DNA of 37,639 nt, taken from contig NZ_VZCB01000047.1 in NCBI RefSeq assembly GCF_009494395.1, forward strand, positions 1 through 37,639, given 5' to 3'. The notes beneath the pieces were generated by a model. The model was not told the origin of the DNA and did no database searches. It was given only the letters and a program-made list of their open reading frames with translations. Each line of letters begins with the position of its first letter. Positions within the stretch are counted from its first letter, which is position 1. The position numbers and the translations under genes were made by a program. Source of the DNA: Segatella copri. GTDB taxonomy: Bacteria > Bacteroidota > Bacteroidia > Bacteroidales > Bacteroidaceae. This document shows, piece after piece, positions 30,767 to 37,639 of this stretch.

Positions 30767-33493
30767 TTAATACTGCGAGATATTATTCAGCTCCTTCAAT
30801 GAAACCTGACGAGGCTTCTCGACAAGTTTCTTCTTCAATTCATCCACCGTTATTTCTGCAGATGGATTGAAAGAAGCAGAGCGCATATAGTTCAGTACAC
30901 TCTGATAGAAAGCCTTGCCTTCCGGATATTTGGCTGCCTTCTCCAAATCGCTCATGCAGACGAGGAGCTTTCCGGCTCCCACCTTCCATTCCATCACCAA
31001 GCCAAGTTTATGGTTCCGCTCAATATTATCTATCACCTGAACTATCGGGCGATAATCCTTGGCGAAGTTGTCAAGCACCAGCGGATGCGATTCCTTGATA
31101 ACTGGGAACCATTGCCAGTTGCTGTGCATTTCGGTAGGGAATCCCTTGAATATCGGATGTTCCGGATTCGTCAGAATGCCCAGGGTTCCTGGAGAAACCT
31201 TCTTCTTGTTGTTCTCGCAGATGGTCTTGAACATGCGATAGTTCCAGTAATCGGTCTGGAAGAGTCCGCCAACAGTATAAGGAGTAGCATTACCTGCCTG
31301 CGAAAGCGTATCATCGGCAGCCACGAAATGGCTGGAAGCCGTAGGCATCCAAAGCACCTTTCCGCCCTTTTCCAAGACTTTCACCACTTCCTCATTCAAA
31401 TCCTTGGCTATGATAACGCCCTTCTTTTCCAAATCCTTCTTCGGATAAATCCAAAATTCGTAGGAGTTTCTCGCCTCTGTTCCTTCAATGTTTAATGTAA
31501 GAAGCAGCTTGGTTGGTTTCTGTACGTGGAAAACACCATTCAGTTCACCCACATCCACCAAACCTTCATCGTATGAAAAGATGTTCAATACTCCCTCATC
31601 CTCAGCCATCAAGTCGCTCACATTCTTTCTCACTTCACCATCCTTGGTGCTGAAAGTTCCATCATCCATACAAAACAATCCGTTCTCGGCAGCCAGATGC
31701 CATTTCAGTTTCTTGCCCTTCAGCGAAGAACCGCCATAATTGGCTACCTTTACCTTAGCCTGAATCTTCTCGCCATCCTCGAAACAGAACTTCTTCATTT
31801 CCAGCAGAGGAACCACAAGCGAGCACCACTGGCGCCATTCCTCGGGCGTAGTGATTCCCTTACTCTCCATAAACGCATCCAGGATGCCTACGAAAGCACT
31901 TCCCTGACCGGGATAATCCTGAATATCGAGCAGTTGGAAGCCCGCCATATTCCGGGTTCTCAAATCCATCTCTATATCGGCTTTATAGAGTTTCACGCTC
32001 CATAAGCCCGAAGCCTTGTGGAAATCATCTGCCTGCGAGAGCATTCCGGCTGCAGCCAGCCTGCGGCGGAACACTTCAAAGTTATAAGGATGAAGCACTC
32101 CGGTGTATTTCTTTATTTCCCGATAATCAGGATAGGTCTGAAACTGGCCTGTTTCGTGAGAGATGATAGGGATTCCTGCCTTATCGCAAGCCTCATCAAA
32201 GTTCATCGTAGAATTAGGATGGAAATGATTGATCATTCCTCCATCGTAGGCGTCGGCAAACGAGAAGGAACCACGGGTATGAGTATTGTATTTACCCCAT
32301 CCCTCGCCTCCGATGCGGCAAGTGGTGAAGTAATCCATTCCTTCTTTTATTCCCTGATAACCGAGATAGTAATTGCTTCCGAAGGTATAGTATTTATCGG
32401 GCGCAATCTTGCGGAAATCATCCACAAACTCCTTCATCTTGTCGATGTCGCCCCAGAGTTCATTCCCCAGCGCCATCATTCTGAAAGATGGATGATGACC
32501 GTATTCTCTGAGGATGTTCTCGCCTTCCTGATGCAGGAACGCCATCAGCCTTTCATCCTTCTTGTCAAAAGAACCCCAGAAAGGAAGTTCCGGCTGGAGA
32601 TAGATTCCCAGGTTGTCCGCTGCCACGAAAGCCGCCTCCGGTGGGCACCAGGAATGAAAGCGCACATGGTTGATTCCATATTCCTTGCAGGTTCCGAAAT
32701 ACTTCATCCAGCCTTCCACGCTCATCTCCACATATCCCGTCAGCGGCCAGACAGCCGCATCGTGCTTGCCACGAAGGAATATCCTATGACCATTGGCGTA
32801 AAAGTGAGCGCCCTTGATATGAAAATCCTTGACGAAATCAGGCTTCTGAAGGGCGGTAGGAGAAGCTACTGAACGGCAAGGGATTGCTCCTGCTAGTACT
32901 TCTGCCGATTTGCTATCAGCAGAACCGACAAGCAGGAGTTCAATCCTTCCGATAATTCCATTCCAATTGGTCTGCGTATCTTCCGTATAAGCATGGCTGG
33001 AGCCGTAAACCTGATCAGGCACACCTCTTCCATTATCCACCACGATTTCCAGGAGATGCTTGCCCGGCTTCACCTTCTTTGGCAGAAGATAGCGCTGGGG
33101 AGTAGAGATGAAGTTGCAGGAATCCACCAGTTCTCCATCCACATACACCCATGTTGGTCGGGTACGCTCCAGGAAGAGTTCTACCGGCTTCTTCTTCCAG
33201 TCCTTCGGGATATTGATGGTTCTGGAATATCTTGCAGCTCCTTTATAGGCATAGAGTCTCGTAAGATGCGTTGTCTCCATCGTATCTTTCGGAGCGAATC
33301 CCAGACGGTTCGTATCGATGGTACCGGGAAGAATGGCACGCTTCACCTCACCCTGCGAGACACGCTTACTCTTGGCAAAAGCACTACCGCTCTTTCCCAA
33401 CTCCACATTCCATTCACCAGCGAGCGAAATGCTCTGTGCTTGCAAGCCCAGACTTACCAGTCCCAGACAAGCGATAAGAATAGTTTTCTTCAT
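30767..33493 (-). CDS. Glycoside hydrolase family 2-type enzyme (908 aa)
   Basis: A signal peptide (about 1-19, LGLVSLGLQAQS) precedes a jelly-roll sugar-binding domain (about 24-190, with FLERTRPTWVYVDGELVD), an immunoglobulin-like part, and a TIM-barrel catalytic domain (about 215-480: FLRGKHDAAVWP, INHVRFHSWCPPEAAF, LQPELPFWGSF). Acid/base E345 is in LGNELWGD and the likely nucleophile E447 in IISHETGQFQ, about 100 residues apart as in GH2. C-terminal beta domains follow. It releases sugars from plant or host glycans; the exact bond is not clear from sequence (beta-galactosidase, glucuronidase or related). No SusC/SusD genes are beside it. A promoter with inverted-repeat operator lies upstream. 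Confidence 0.85.
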   Translation of the reverse strand: MKKTILIACLGLVSLGLQAQSISLAGEWNVELGKSGSAFAKSKRVSQGEVKRAILPGTIDTNRLGFAPKDTMETTHLTRLYAYKGAARYSRTINIPKDWKKKPVELFLERTRPTWVYVDGELVDSCNFISTPQRYLLPKKVKPGKHLLEIVVDNGRGVPDQVYGSSHAYTEDTQTNWNGIIGRIELLLVGSADSKSAEVLAGAIPCRSVASPTALQKPDFVKDFHIKGAHFYANGHRIFLRGKHDAAVWPLTGYVEMSVEGWMKYFGTCKEYGINHVRFHSWCPPEAAFVAADNLGIYLQPELPFWGSFDKKDERLMAFLHQEGENILREYGHHPSFRMMALGNELWGDIDKMKEFVDDFRKIAPDKYYTFGSNYYLGYQGIKEGMDYFTTCRIGGEGWGKYNTHTRGSFSFADAYDGGMINHFHPNSTMNFDEACDKAGIPIISHETGQFQTYPDYREIKKYTGVLHPYNFEVFRRRLAAAGMLSQADDFHKASGLWSVKLYKADIEMDLRTRNMAGFQLLDIQDYPGQGSAFVGILDAFMESKGITTPEEWRQWCSLVVPLLEMKKFCFEDGEKIQAKVKVANYGGSSLKGKKLKWHLAAENGLFCMDDGTFSTKDGEVRKNVSDLMAEDEGVLNIFSYDEGLVDVGELNGVFHVQKPTKLLLTLNIEGTEARNSYEFWIYPKKDLEKKGVIIAKDLNEEVVKVLEKGGKVLWMPTASSHFVAADDTLSQAGNATPYTVGGLFQTDYWNYRMFKTICENNKKKVSPGTLGILTNPEHPIFKGFPTEMHSNWQWFPVIKESHPLVLDNFAKDYRPIVQVIDNIERNHKLGLVMEWKVGAGKLLVCMSDLEKAAKYPEGKAFYQSVLNYMRSASFNPSAEITVDELKKKLVEKPRQVSLKELNNISQY

Positions 33494-33565
33494 TAACTTA
33501 TTACAGAATATCTTTTAGGGTTAAAATTGCGTATAAAGATACAATAAATTTGATGTTTACGGCTG

Positions 33566-33573
33566 CAAATATA
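33566..33573 (-). promoter_or_regulatory. Promoter -7 element of the GH2 gene
   Basis: The minus strand reads TATATTTG, 73 bp upstream of the GH2 ATG. No good -33 element is seen; the inverted repeats at 33577-33632 occupy that place. Confidence 0.55.
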
Positions 33574-33576
33574 CAA

Positions 33577-33632
33577 AAATTGCGGTAAAAACACCGCAAT
33601 TTACCAAAGAAATTGCTGTATTTTTACCGCAA
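33577..33632. promoter_or_regulatory. Inverted-repeat operator candidate of the GH2 gene
   Basis: AAATTGCGGT (33577-33586) and ACCGCAATTT (33593-33602) form a perfect 10-bp dyad with a 6-nt centre. The word TTGCGGTAAAA (33580-33590) returns as its exact complement TTTTACCGCAA at 33622-33632. All copies lie just upstream of the -7 element, covering -33 and further, as expected for a regulator binding site. Confidence 0.6.
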
Positions 33633-33643
33633 AATATGGATAT

Positions 33644-33668
33644 TGCATCAAAACATCCCTTTGATGCA
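33644..33668 (-). terminator. Hairpin after the helicase gene
   Basis: TGCATCAAA (33644-33652) and TTTGATGCA (33660-33668) form a perfect 9-bp stem with a 7-nt loop, 32 bp after the DEAD-box helicase stop. The sequence beyond it on the minus strand is AT-rich (ATATTTTG) but lacks a clean T-run. Confidence 0.5.
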
Positions 33669-33700
33669 GACTTTCATCTTATTATAAATCGCTGCCTAAA

Positions 33701-35659
33701 TTACTTCTTCTTAGGTCTGCGACGAGCCCAACCTTCTTCCTCGAAGTTTGGCTCCTCACCCTTGAACTTCACGTTGTCGTTGTTCTGGAAGAACTGGCGC
33801 CAATCGCCTGTATCCTCCTGAGGGCGAGATTTTCTGCCGCCACGAGATTCACCACGGCTTCCACGTCCTCCCTTTCCACGAGAATCACGAGAATCTCTTG
33901 CATCATCAGAAGAACCTCTGCGGCTGCGTCCGCCTCTTTCTGAAGAACGACCACCTCTGCCCTCAGAACTGCGTCCTCCGCGGGCTGCTCTGCCATGACC
34001 TTCCTCATCAGCATCGTTACATCTCACGGTTCTGCCCTTGTACTCAGTACCGTTCAAAGCCTTCATCACGCGCTTCGCATCCTCCTCAGGCACCTCGATG
34101 TAGGCAAACTTACTCAGCAGGTCGATGTGACCAACCTCCTGGCGACCCTTCACGTGCTTGTTCAGATACTGCATGATTTCGCCCGGATAGAAACCATCCG
34201 CCTTACCCAGGTTGATGAACAGTCTCTTGAAACCAGCCTCAGTCTCATGCTTTCTGCGGCCATTGGAAACCTTGCCACGGCCTTCGCCACGACTTCCACG
34301 ACCTTCGCCGCCACGGGATCCCTTGCCTGTTTCTGGCTTGATAATCTCAGGAGCGTTCTTATAGTAATCGAGGAACTTACCGAAGGTGATGGTTACCATC
34401 TTCTTGATGATGTCCTCCTTGTCGATGTACTCAAACTGGCGGTTGATTTCAGCCATGTATGGTTCAATCTGATCCTCGTCCACATCGGTCTTCATGATGT
34501 CGTCCATGGTCTTGAAGAGCTGCTTCTTGCAGATTTCCTCTGGGGTTGGCAAAACGCCGTCCACGAACTCCTTGCCAATCTGCTTCTCAATCTGGCGAAC
34601 CTTGAACTTCTCTCTGGTATGGATGATAGAGATGGATGTTCCCTTCTTTCCGGCACGACCCGTACGGCCGCTTCGGTGGGTGTAGCTTGCCACATCATCA
34701 GGCAAACCATAGTTGATAACGTGAGTCAGATCATCTACATCCAGACCACGGGCAGCCACATCGGTAGCCACCAGGAACTGAACGGTATGATTGCGGAACT
34801 TTTGCATGGTGAGGTCACGCTGCTGCTGACTCAAGTCGCCGTGCAGCGCCTCAGCATTATAACCATCCTTAATCAGCTTATCTGCAATATCCTGAGTCTC
34901 CAGCTTGGTGCGGCAGAAGATAATCGCAAAGATGCGTGGATAGAAATCCACCACACGCTTCAGGGCGAGATACTTGTCCTTGGCATTTACCAGATAGTAG
35001 ATGTGATTTACATGCTCAGCACCCTCGTTGCGCGAACCCACTACGATTTCCTTGTGGTCGTGCAGATAGTTGAGGGCAATCTTCTCGATGTCCTTGCTCA
35101 TGGTAGCCGAGAAGAGCAGGGTGTTTCTATCTTCCGGAACGTTCTCGAAGATGGCATTGATGCTCTCTGAGAAGCCCATGTTCAGCATCTCGTCAGCCTC
35201 ATCAAGCACCACGTTGTTCACGTTTTCCAACTGAGCCACGCCACGATTAATCAAATCGAGCAGACGGCCAGGGGTAGCTACGATAATCTGCACACCATGC
35301 TTCAGGGTGCGAATCTGGCTTCCGATGTCGGTACCGCCATAAACAGCGGCAATATGCAAACCGTCGATGTACTTGGCAAAGCTGTTCAAATCGTCTGCTA
35401 TCTGGAGGCAGAGCTCACGTGTAGGACTGAGGATGATAGCCTGTGTCTGCTTGCTGCTGGCATCAGTCTTCTGGATAACCGGAATACCGTAAGATGCAGT
35501 CTTACCCGTACCGGTCTGCGCCAACGCAATCACGTCGTTCTTATTACCAAGCAAATATGGGATTACTTCTTCCTGAACTGGCATTGGATTCTCAAATCCA
35601 AGCTCTTCGATGGCACGGCGAATTTCCTCGCTCACGCCTAATTCTTCAAATGTCTTCAA
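33701..35659 (-). CDS. DEAD-box ATP-dependent RNA helicase with RG-rich tail (652 aa)
   Basis: It unwinds RNA duplexes, likely for ribosome assembly or mRNA turnover in the cold. Motifs in order: F-LGF Q-motif region (about 4-29), I AQTGTGKT (47-54), Ia PTRELC, II D153-E-A-D, III SAT, IV-VI with ARGLDVDD and HRSGRTGRAG. A C-terminal DbpA/CsdA-like RNA-binding domain (about 475-550: RLFINLGKADGFYPGEIMQYLN, FAYIEVPEEDAKRVMKAL) is followed by a Gly/Arg/Ser-rich tail (about 560-652). A further RG-rich insert lies near 447-470. It is divergent from the neighbouring gene of unknown function. Confidence 0.95.
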   Translation of the reverse strand: MKTFEELGVSEEIRRAIEELGFENPMPVQEEVIPYLLGNKNDVIALAQTGTGKTASYGIPVIQKTDASSKQTQAIILSPTRELCLQIADDLNSFAKYIDGLHIAAVYGGTDIGSQIRTLKHGVQIIVATPGRLLDLINRGVAQLENVNNVVLDEADEMLNMGFSESINAIFENVPEDRNTLLFSATMSKDIEKIALNYLHDHKEIVVGSRNEGAEHVNHIYYLVNAKDKYLALKRVVDFYPRIFAIIFCRTKLETQDIADKLIKDGYNAEALHGDLSQQQRDLTMQKFRNHTVQFLVATDVAARGLDVDDLTHVINYGLPDDVASYTHRSGRTGRAGKKGTSISIIHTREKFKVRQIEKQIGKEFVDGVLPTPEEICKKQLFKTMDDIMKTDVDEDQIEPYMAEINRQFEYIDKEDIIKKMVTITFGKFLDYYKNAPEIIKPETGKGSRGGEGRGSRGEGRGKVSNGRRKHETEAGFKRLFINLGKADGFYPGEIMQYLNKHVKGRQEVGHIDLLSKFAYIEVPEEDAKRVMKALNGTEYKGRTVRCNDADEEGHGRAARGGRSSEGRGGRSSERGGRSRRGSSDDARDSRDSRGKGGRGSRGESRGGRKSRPQEDTGDWRQFFQNNDNVKFKGEEPNFEEEGWARRRPKKK

Positions 35660-35795
35660 ATCTTTTTAACCTTAATTCATTATAATCAAAATGGAAGGCC
35701 GAATTCACCCTCCCAGCCATGAATTAGGGTGCAAAATCCTTCCGAAACGCTTGCGGCAATCGTACGTATTTATTAAGATTGCCTAAATTCGGGTG

Positions 35796-35803
35796 CAAAG
35801 ATA
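35796..35803 (-). promoter_or_regulatory. Promoter -7 element of the helicase gene
   Basis: The minus strand reads TATCTTTG followed by CACCC, a full TAnnTTTG match, 137 bp upstream of the ATG. The -33 element is unclear. Confidence 0.6.
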
Positions 35804-35822
35804 CGAAAAAAATGTGACTTTC

Positions 35823-35854
35823 TTGCATTTTTTGCGCAGAAATCATTATCTTTG
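35823..35854 (+). promoter_or_regulatory. Promoter of the 527-aa gene
   Basis: TTG (35823-35825) and TATCTTTG (35847-35854) are 21 nt apart. A second TATCTTTA follows at 35858-35865. The ATG is at 35989. Confidence 0.62.
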
Positions 35855-35988
35855 CATTATCTTTACAGATAATTCGGACGACATTTCATGCCGAACGACT
35901 AACAAATATATATAATAACCCGAGAAATAACGACATCGCATCACAACGAATATCGATTATAACCTCGAATAACAAAGAATCGAAAGAT

Positions 35989-37572
35989 ATGAAAAAGGTA
36001 ATTTTCACCCAAGAATGGATGACAATGCATCCATACGAGAAACCAAATGAAGTAGATCTGTACTATACAGAACTGGCTAACGAAATATACCATGCCCTCG
36101 ATGAGGCGTGCTTCACCCACCAGTTTAAGAACGTGGAAGAAGCCAAGCAGCTTGCACTCAGCATCGCCGGCTACTTTGAGGACGTCATCTCAGGTACCTG
36201 CATCTGGAAGACCTTTACAGCAGAATGCAAGAAGCGCTATGGCACTTACATTCCTTTCTACGAGAACGAGAAGGAATTTATCCAGAATACGCTGAACGAT
36301 GATGAGTCTCCATACGATCCTGACGAAATCAACTATGCAGACATCAAGTTCCTGTGCTGGCACCATTACCAGCAGAGCAGTTATGTGCAGGAACCTGTAC
36401 CATTCCTGTTCAGCACCCTGGAGCTGGCAGCCAAGATGGCTTATAATGTGCTCGACAAGGAATACGAGACAGCGCCGGAGAACGAGCGTCTCTACGATTT
36501 CCTTTGCGAATTGCCAACCGATGAAGACAAGTTCTATGAATATCGCGATGCACTCGCCTGGTTCCATTATGGCTGCTTCTTCAACGTGGGAAACCGCTTC
36601 CGCCTTCAGATGGAGCTGGAGCGCCTCGCCCACTCTCCACAGGGCTTCAATGATGTCATCGCCTACTCTATCCAGATAGAGCATACGATGAACAGCCGCA
36701 ACAACCTCCTCGCCCTCACCTCTGCCGAATGGCTTGCCAAGGTGAGCGAACATCATCCTGCCCACAAGCTCTGGACAGAAATCGACTACAAGGGCACCCG
36801 TGCCTTCAAGATGATCAAGGAGGATGAGAACTTCTTCTATCTGAAGGATTTGTATGATGCTTCTGAGGAGGATGCTTCTGATAAGGATTCTGAGGAAGAG
36901 AAGTTATATAGAGTTCGAAAGGATTCTACCAATATCGAAGATGCCAGCGAATTCCTCAGTGGCGAGCAACTGATGGTTACCAATCTCTTCTACTTCGGTG
37001 GCGACTGGTGGCAGACGGGTGCTTTGCTGAACCCAAACTACGAGGAGAACAAGGAGCAGATTGAGGCAGAGAAGGCTCAGGTGAACCACGAGCAGCCTAT
37101 CAACGATTACAACCTGCTCAAGGCAAAGGGCTACGGTGATAAGTTCATCTTCTTGGAGGATGTCAAGACCTTGAAGAGTTTCCTAAAGGAAGTTGGTTTC
37201 GAATTACCAGCCAACATCAAGTTCCCTCCAAAGTACGAGAAGGGAATCATCGTTTGCGGAAGTCCATATACCGGAATCAACATCTGCTTCGGCATGGCTC
37301 ACTGCATTGCTTCTCCTGAGAATCCATATTACAACGCTGAGCATGCAGAGCTCGACAGCTTCAATATCATCTCTGGCTTGGGCCGTCCATTCCCTTACGA
37401 GATTGTCTGCAAGCTGATTGAGAACAACATGTTGCCTGATGCCAACCTCTTCACCAGCAAATATGTAAGAGAAATCGGTTTGAAAGTCACCCAGGCTTAC
37501 ATCCAGTTCCTTGCCGATTACTATCTGATGGGCAGAAAGGACAAAGATCTGTCGCCTGCTGAATTGTGGTAA
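35989..37572 (+). CDS. Conserved Bacteroidales protein of unknown function, probably DUF3843-like (527 aa)
   Basis: I recall this pattern as a Bacteroidetes-only family, probably DUF3843, but cannot confirm it. The opening EWMTMHPYEKPNEVDLYYTE and a following AGYFEDVISGTCIWKTF are its most recognisable parts. The N-terminal 250 residues are mostly helical with many aromatic and acidic residues. A middle acidic stretch (about 290-305, EEDASDKDSEEE) separates a beta-richer C-terminal part with an IIVCGSPYTGINICFGMAHCI segment and ending in helices. There is no signal peptide or membrane helix, so it is probably cytoplasmic. It has its own promoter and is divergent from the helicase gene. No function can be assigned. 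Confidence 0.75.
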   Translation: MKKVIFTQEWMTMHPYEKPNEVDLYYTELANEIYHALDEACFTHQFKNVEEAKQLALSIAGYFEDVISGTCIWKTFTAECKKRYGTYIPFYENEKEFIQNTLNDDESPYDPDEINYADIKFLCWHHYQQSSYVQEPVPFLFSTLELAAKMAYNVLDKEYETAPENERLYDFLCELPTDEDKFYEYRDALAWFHYGCFFNVGNRFRLQMELERLAHSPQGFNDVIAYSIQIEHTMNSRNNLLALTSAEWLAKVSEHHPAHKLWTEIDYKGTRAFKMIKEDENFFYLKDLYDASEEDASDKDSEEEKLYRVRKDSTNIEDASEFLSGEQLMVTNLFYFGGDWWQTGALLNPNYEENKEQIEAEKAQVNHEQPINDYNLLKAKGYGDKFIFLEDVKTLKSFLKEVGFELPANIKFPPKYEKGIIVCGSPYTGINICFGMAHCIASPENPYYNAEHAELDSFNIISGLGRPFPYEIVCKLIENNMLPDANLFTSKYVREIGLKVTQAYIQFLADYYLMGRKDKDLSPAELW

Positions 37573-37592
37573 TTTCATTTAGAATCACTAGT

Positions 37593-37610
37593 GTCCCGTT
37601 AAAACGAGAC
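37593..37610. other. Short hairpin at the right edge, possible terminator or insertion-sequence end
   Basis: GTCCCGTT (37593-37600) and AACGAGAC (37603-37610) pair with one mismatch, 20 bp after the stop of the preceding gene. AT-rich sequence follows. The word CTAGTGTCCCGTTAAAA also resembles ends of some Bacteroidetes insertion sequences in my memory; the window stops 29 bp later, so neither view can be tested. Confidence 0.25.
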
Positions 37611-37639
37611 GATTATTAAATAAGTTATTAATACTCAAA

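Larger units (their letters stand above)
35660..35988. other. 329-bp divergent promoter region
   Basis: No ORF is credible. It holds a minus-strand -7 motif (35796-35803) and a plus-strand promoter (35823-35854). Two similar words, GAATTAGGGTGCAAA (about 35723-35737) and AAATTCGGGTGCAAA (about 35785-35799), stand on the helicase side. The helicase leader would be about 130 nt and the other about 130 nt, long enough for regulation by RNA structure, as is known for cold-shock helicases. Confidence 0.6.

Noticed and set aside
33995..35170. 391-codon open frame on the plus strand
   Set aside because: It is antisense to the DEAD-box helicase, which has all motifs; the shadow frame has no recognisable domain.

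Overview
The window looks like a chromosomal contig of a gut Bacteroidales, most likely Prevotella/Segatella (copri-like). The grounds are promoters with the Bacteroidetes -7 motif TAnnTTTG (often with TTTG about 19-21 nt upstream), no obvious Shine-Dalgarno sequences, abundant TonB-type outer-membrane receptors, an S46 dipeptidyl peptidase, a GH2 glycosidase with signal peptide, and moderate GC. Species assignment is inference.

Layout. 1-965: N-terminus of a tyrosine recombinase cut by the left edge, then about 700 bp of non-coding DNA rich in palindromes. 966-5403: an outer-membrane receptor divergent from a sensor kinase/OmpR-type regulator pair; the receptor and the sensor half of the kinase are AT-rich, the kinase core and regulator are not. 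5415-10793 (minus): PP2C-like phosphatase, CPBP membrane protease, ribF and a PMCA-type calcium ATPase. 10969-11042: tRNA with CAU anticodon. 11238-15014 (plus): Zn/Cd-type P1B ATPase and a PafA-like alkaline phosphatase. 15133-19023 (minus): an N-degron operon (flavin reductase-like, clpS, clpA, aat) with a good promoter at 19130-19160. 19024-19776: non-coding DNA with a 374-bp element bounded by perfect 21-bp inverted repeats. 19777-22868: TonB receptor and, convergent, a cation diffusion facilitator. 23223-26017: SpmA/SpmB-like double-Gate membrane protein and a MOP-family flippase. 26018-28375: palindrome-rich region, a protein of unknown function, a 53-codon ORF and a Fic protein. 28409-33493: DPP7-like peptidase and, convergent, a GH2 enzyme. 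33701-37572: DEAD-box helicase divergent from a conserved protein of unknown function. The right edge may touch an insertion sequence.

Most protein-coding content is ordinary housekeeping or envelope biology. The less ordinary material is in short repeats at strict spacing: four 13-bp direct repeats every 32 bp upstream of the SpmAB-like gene, six 10-bp palindromes every 23 bp upstream of the unknown 179-aa gene, and five 11-bp tandem units inside the Fic coding sequence where any copy change not divisible by three shifts the frame. The best candidate for an undescribed small system is 26943-28375: a promoter, a 53-aa basic/charged ORF and a Fic protein with a variant active site, a built-in inhibitory-type helix and the slippable linker.
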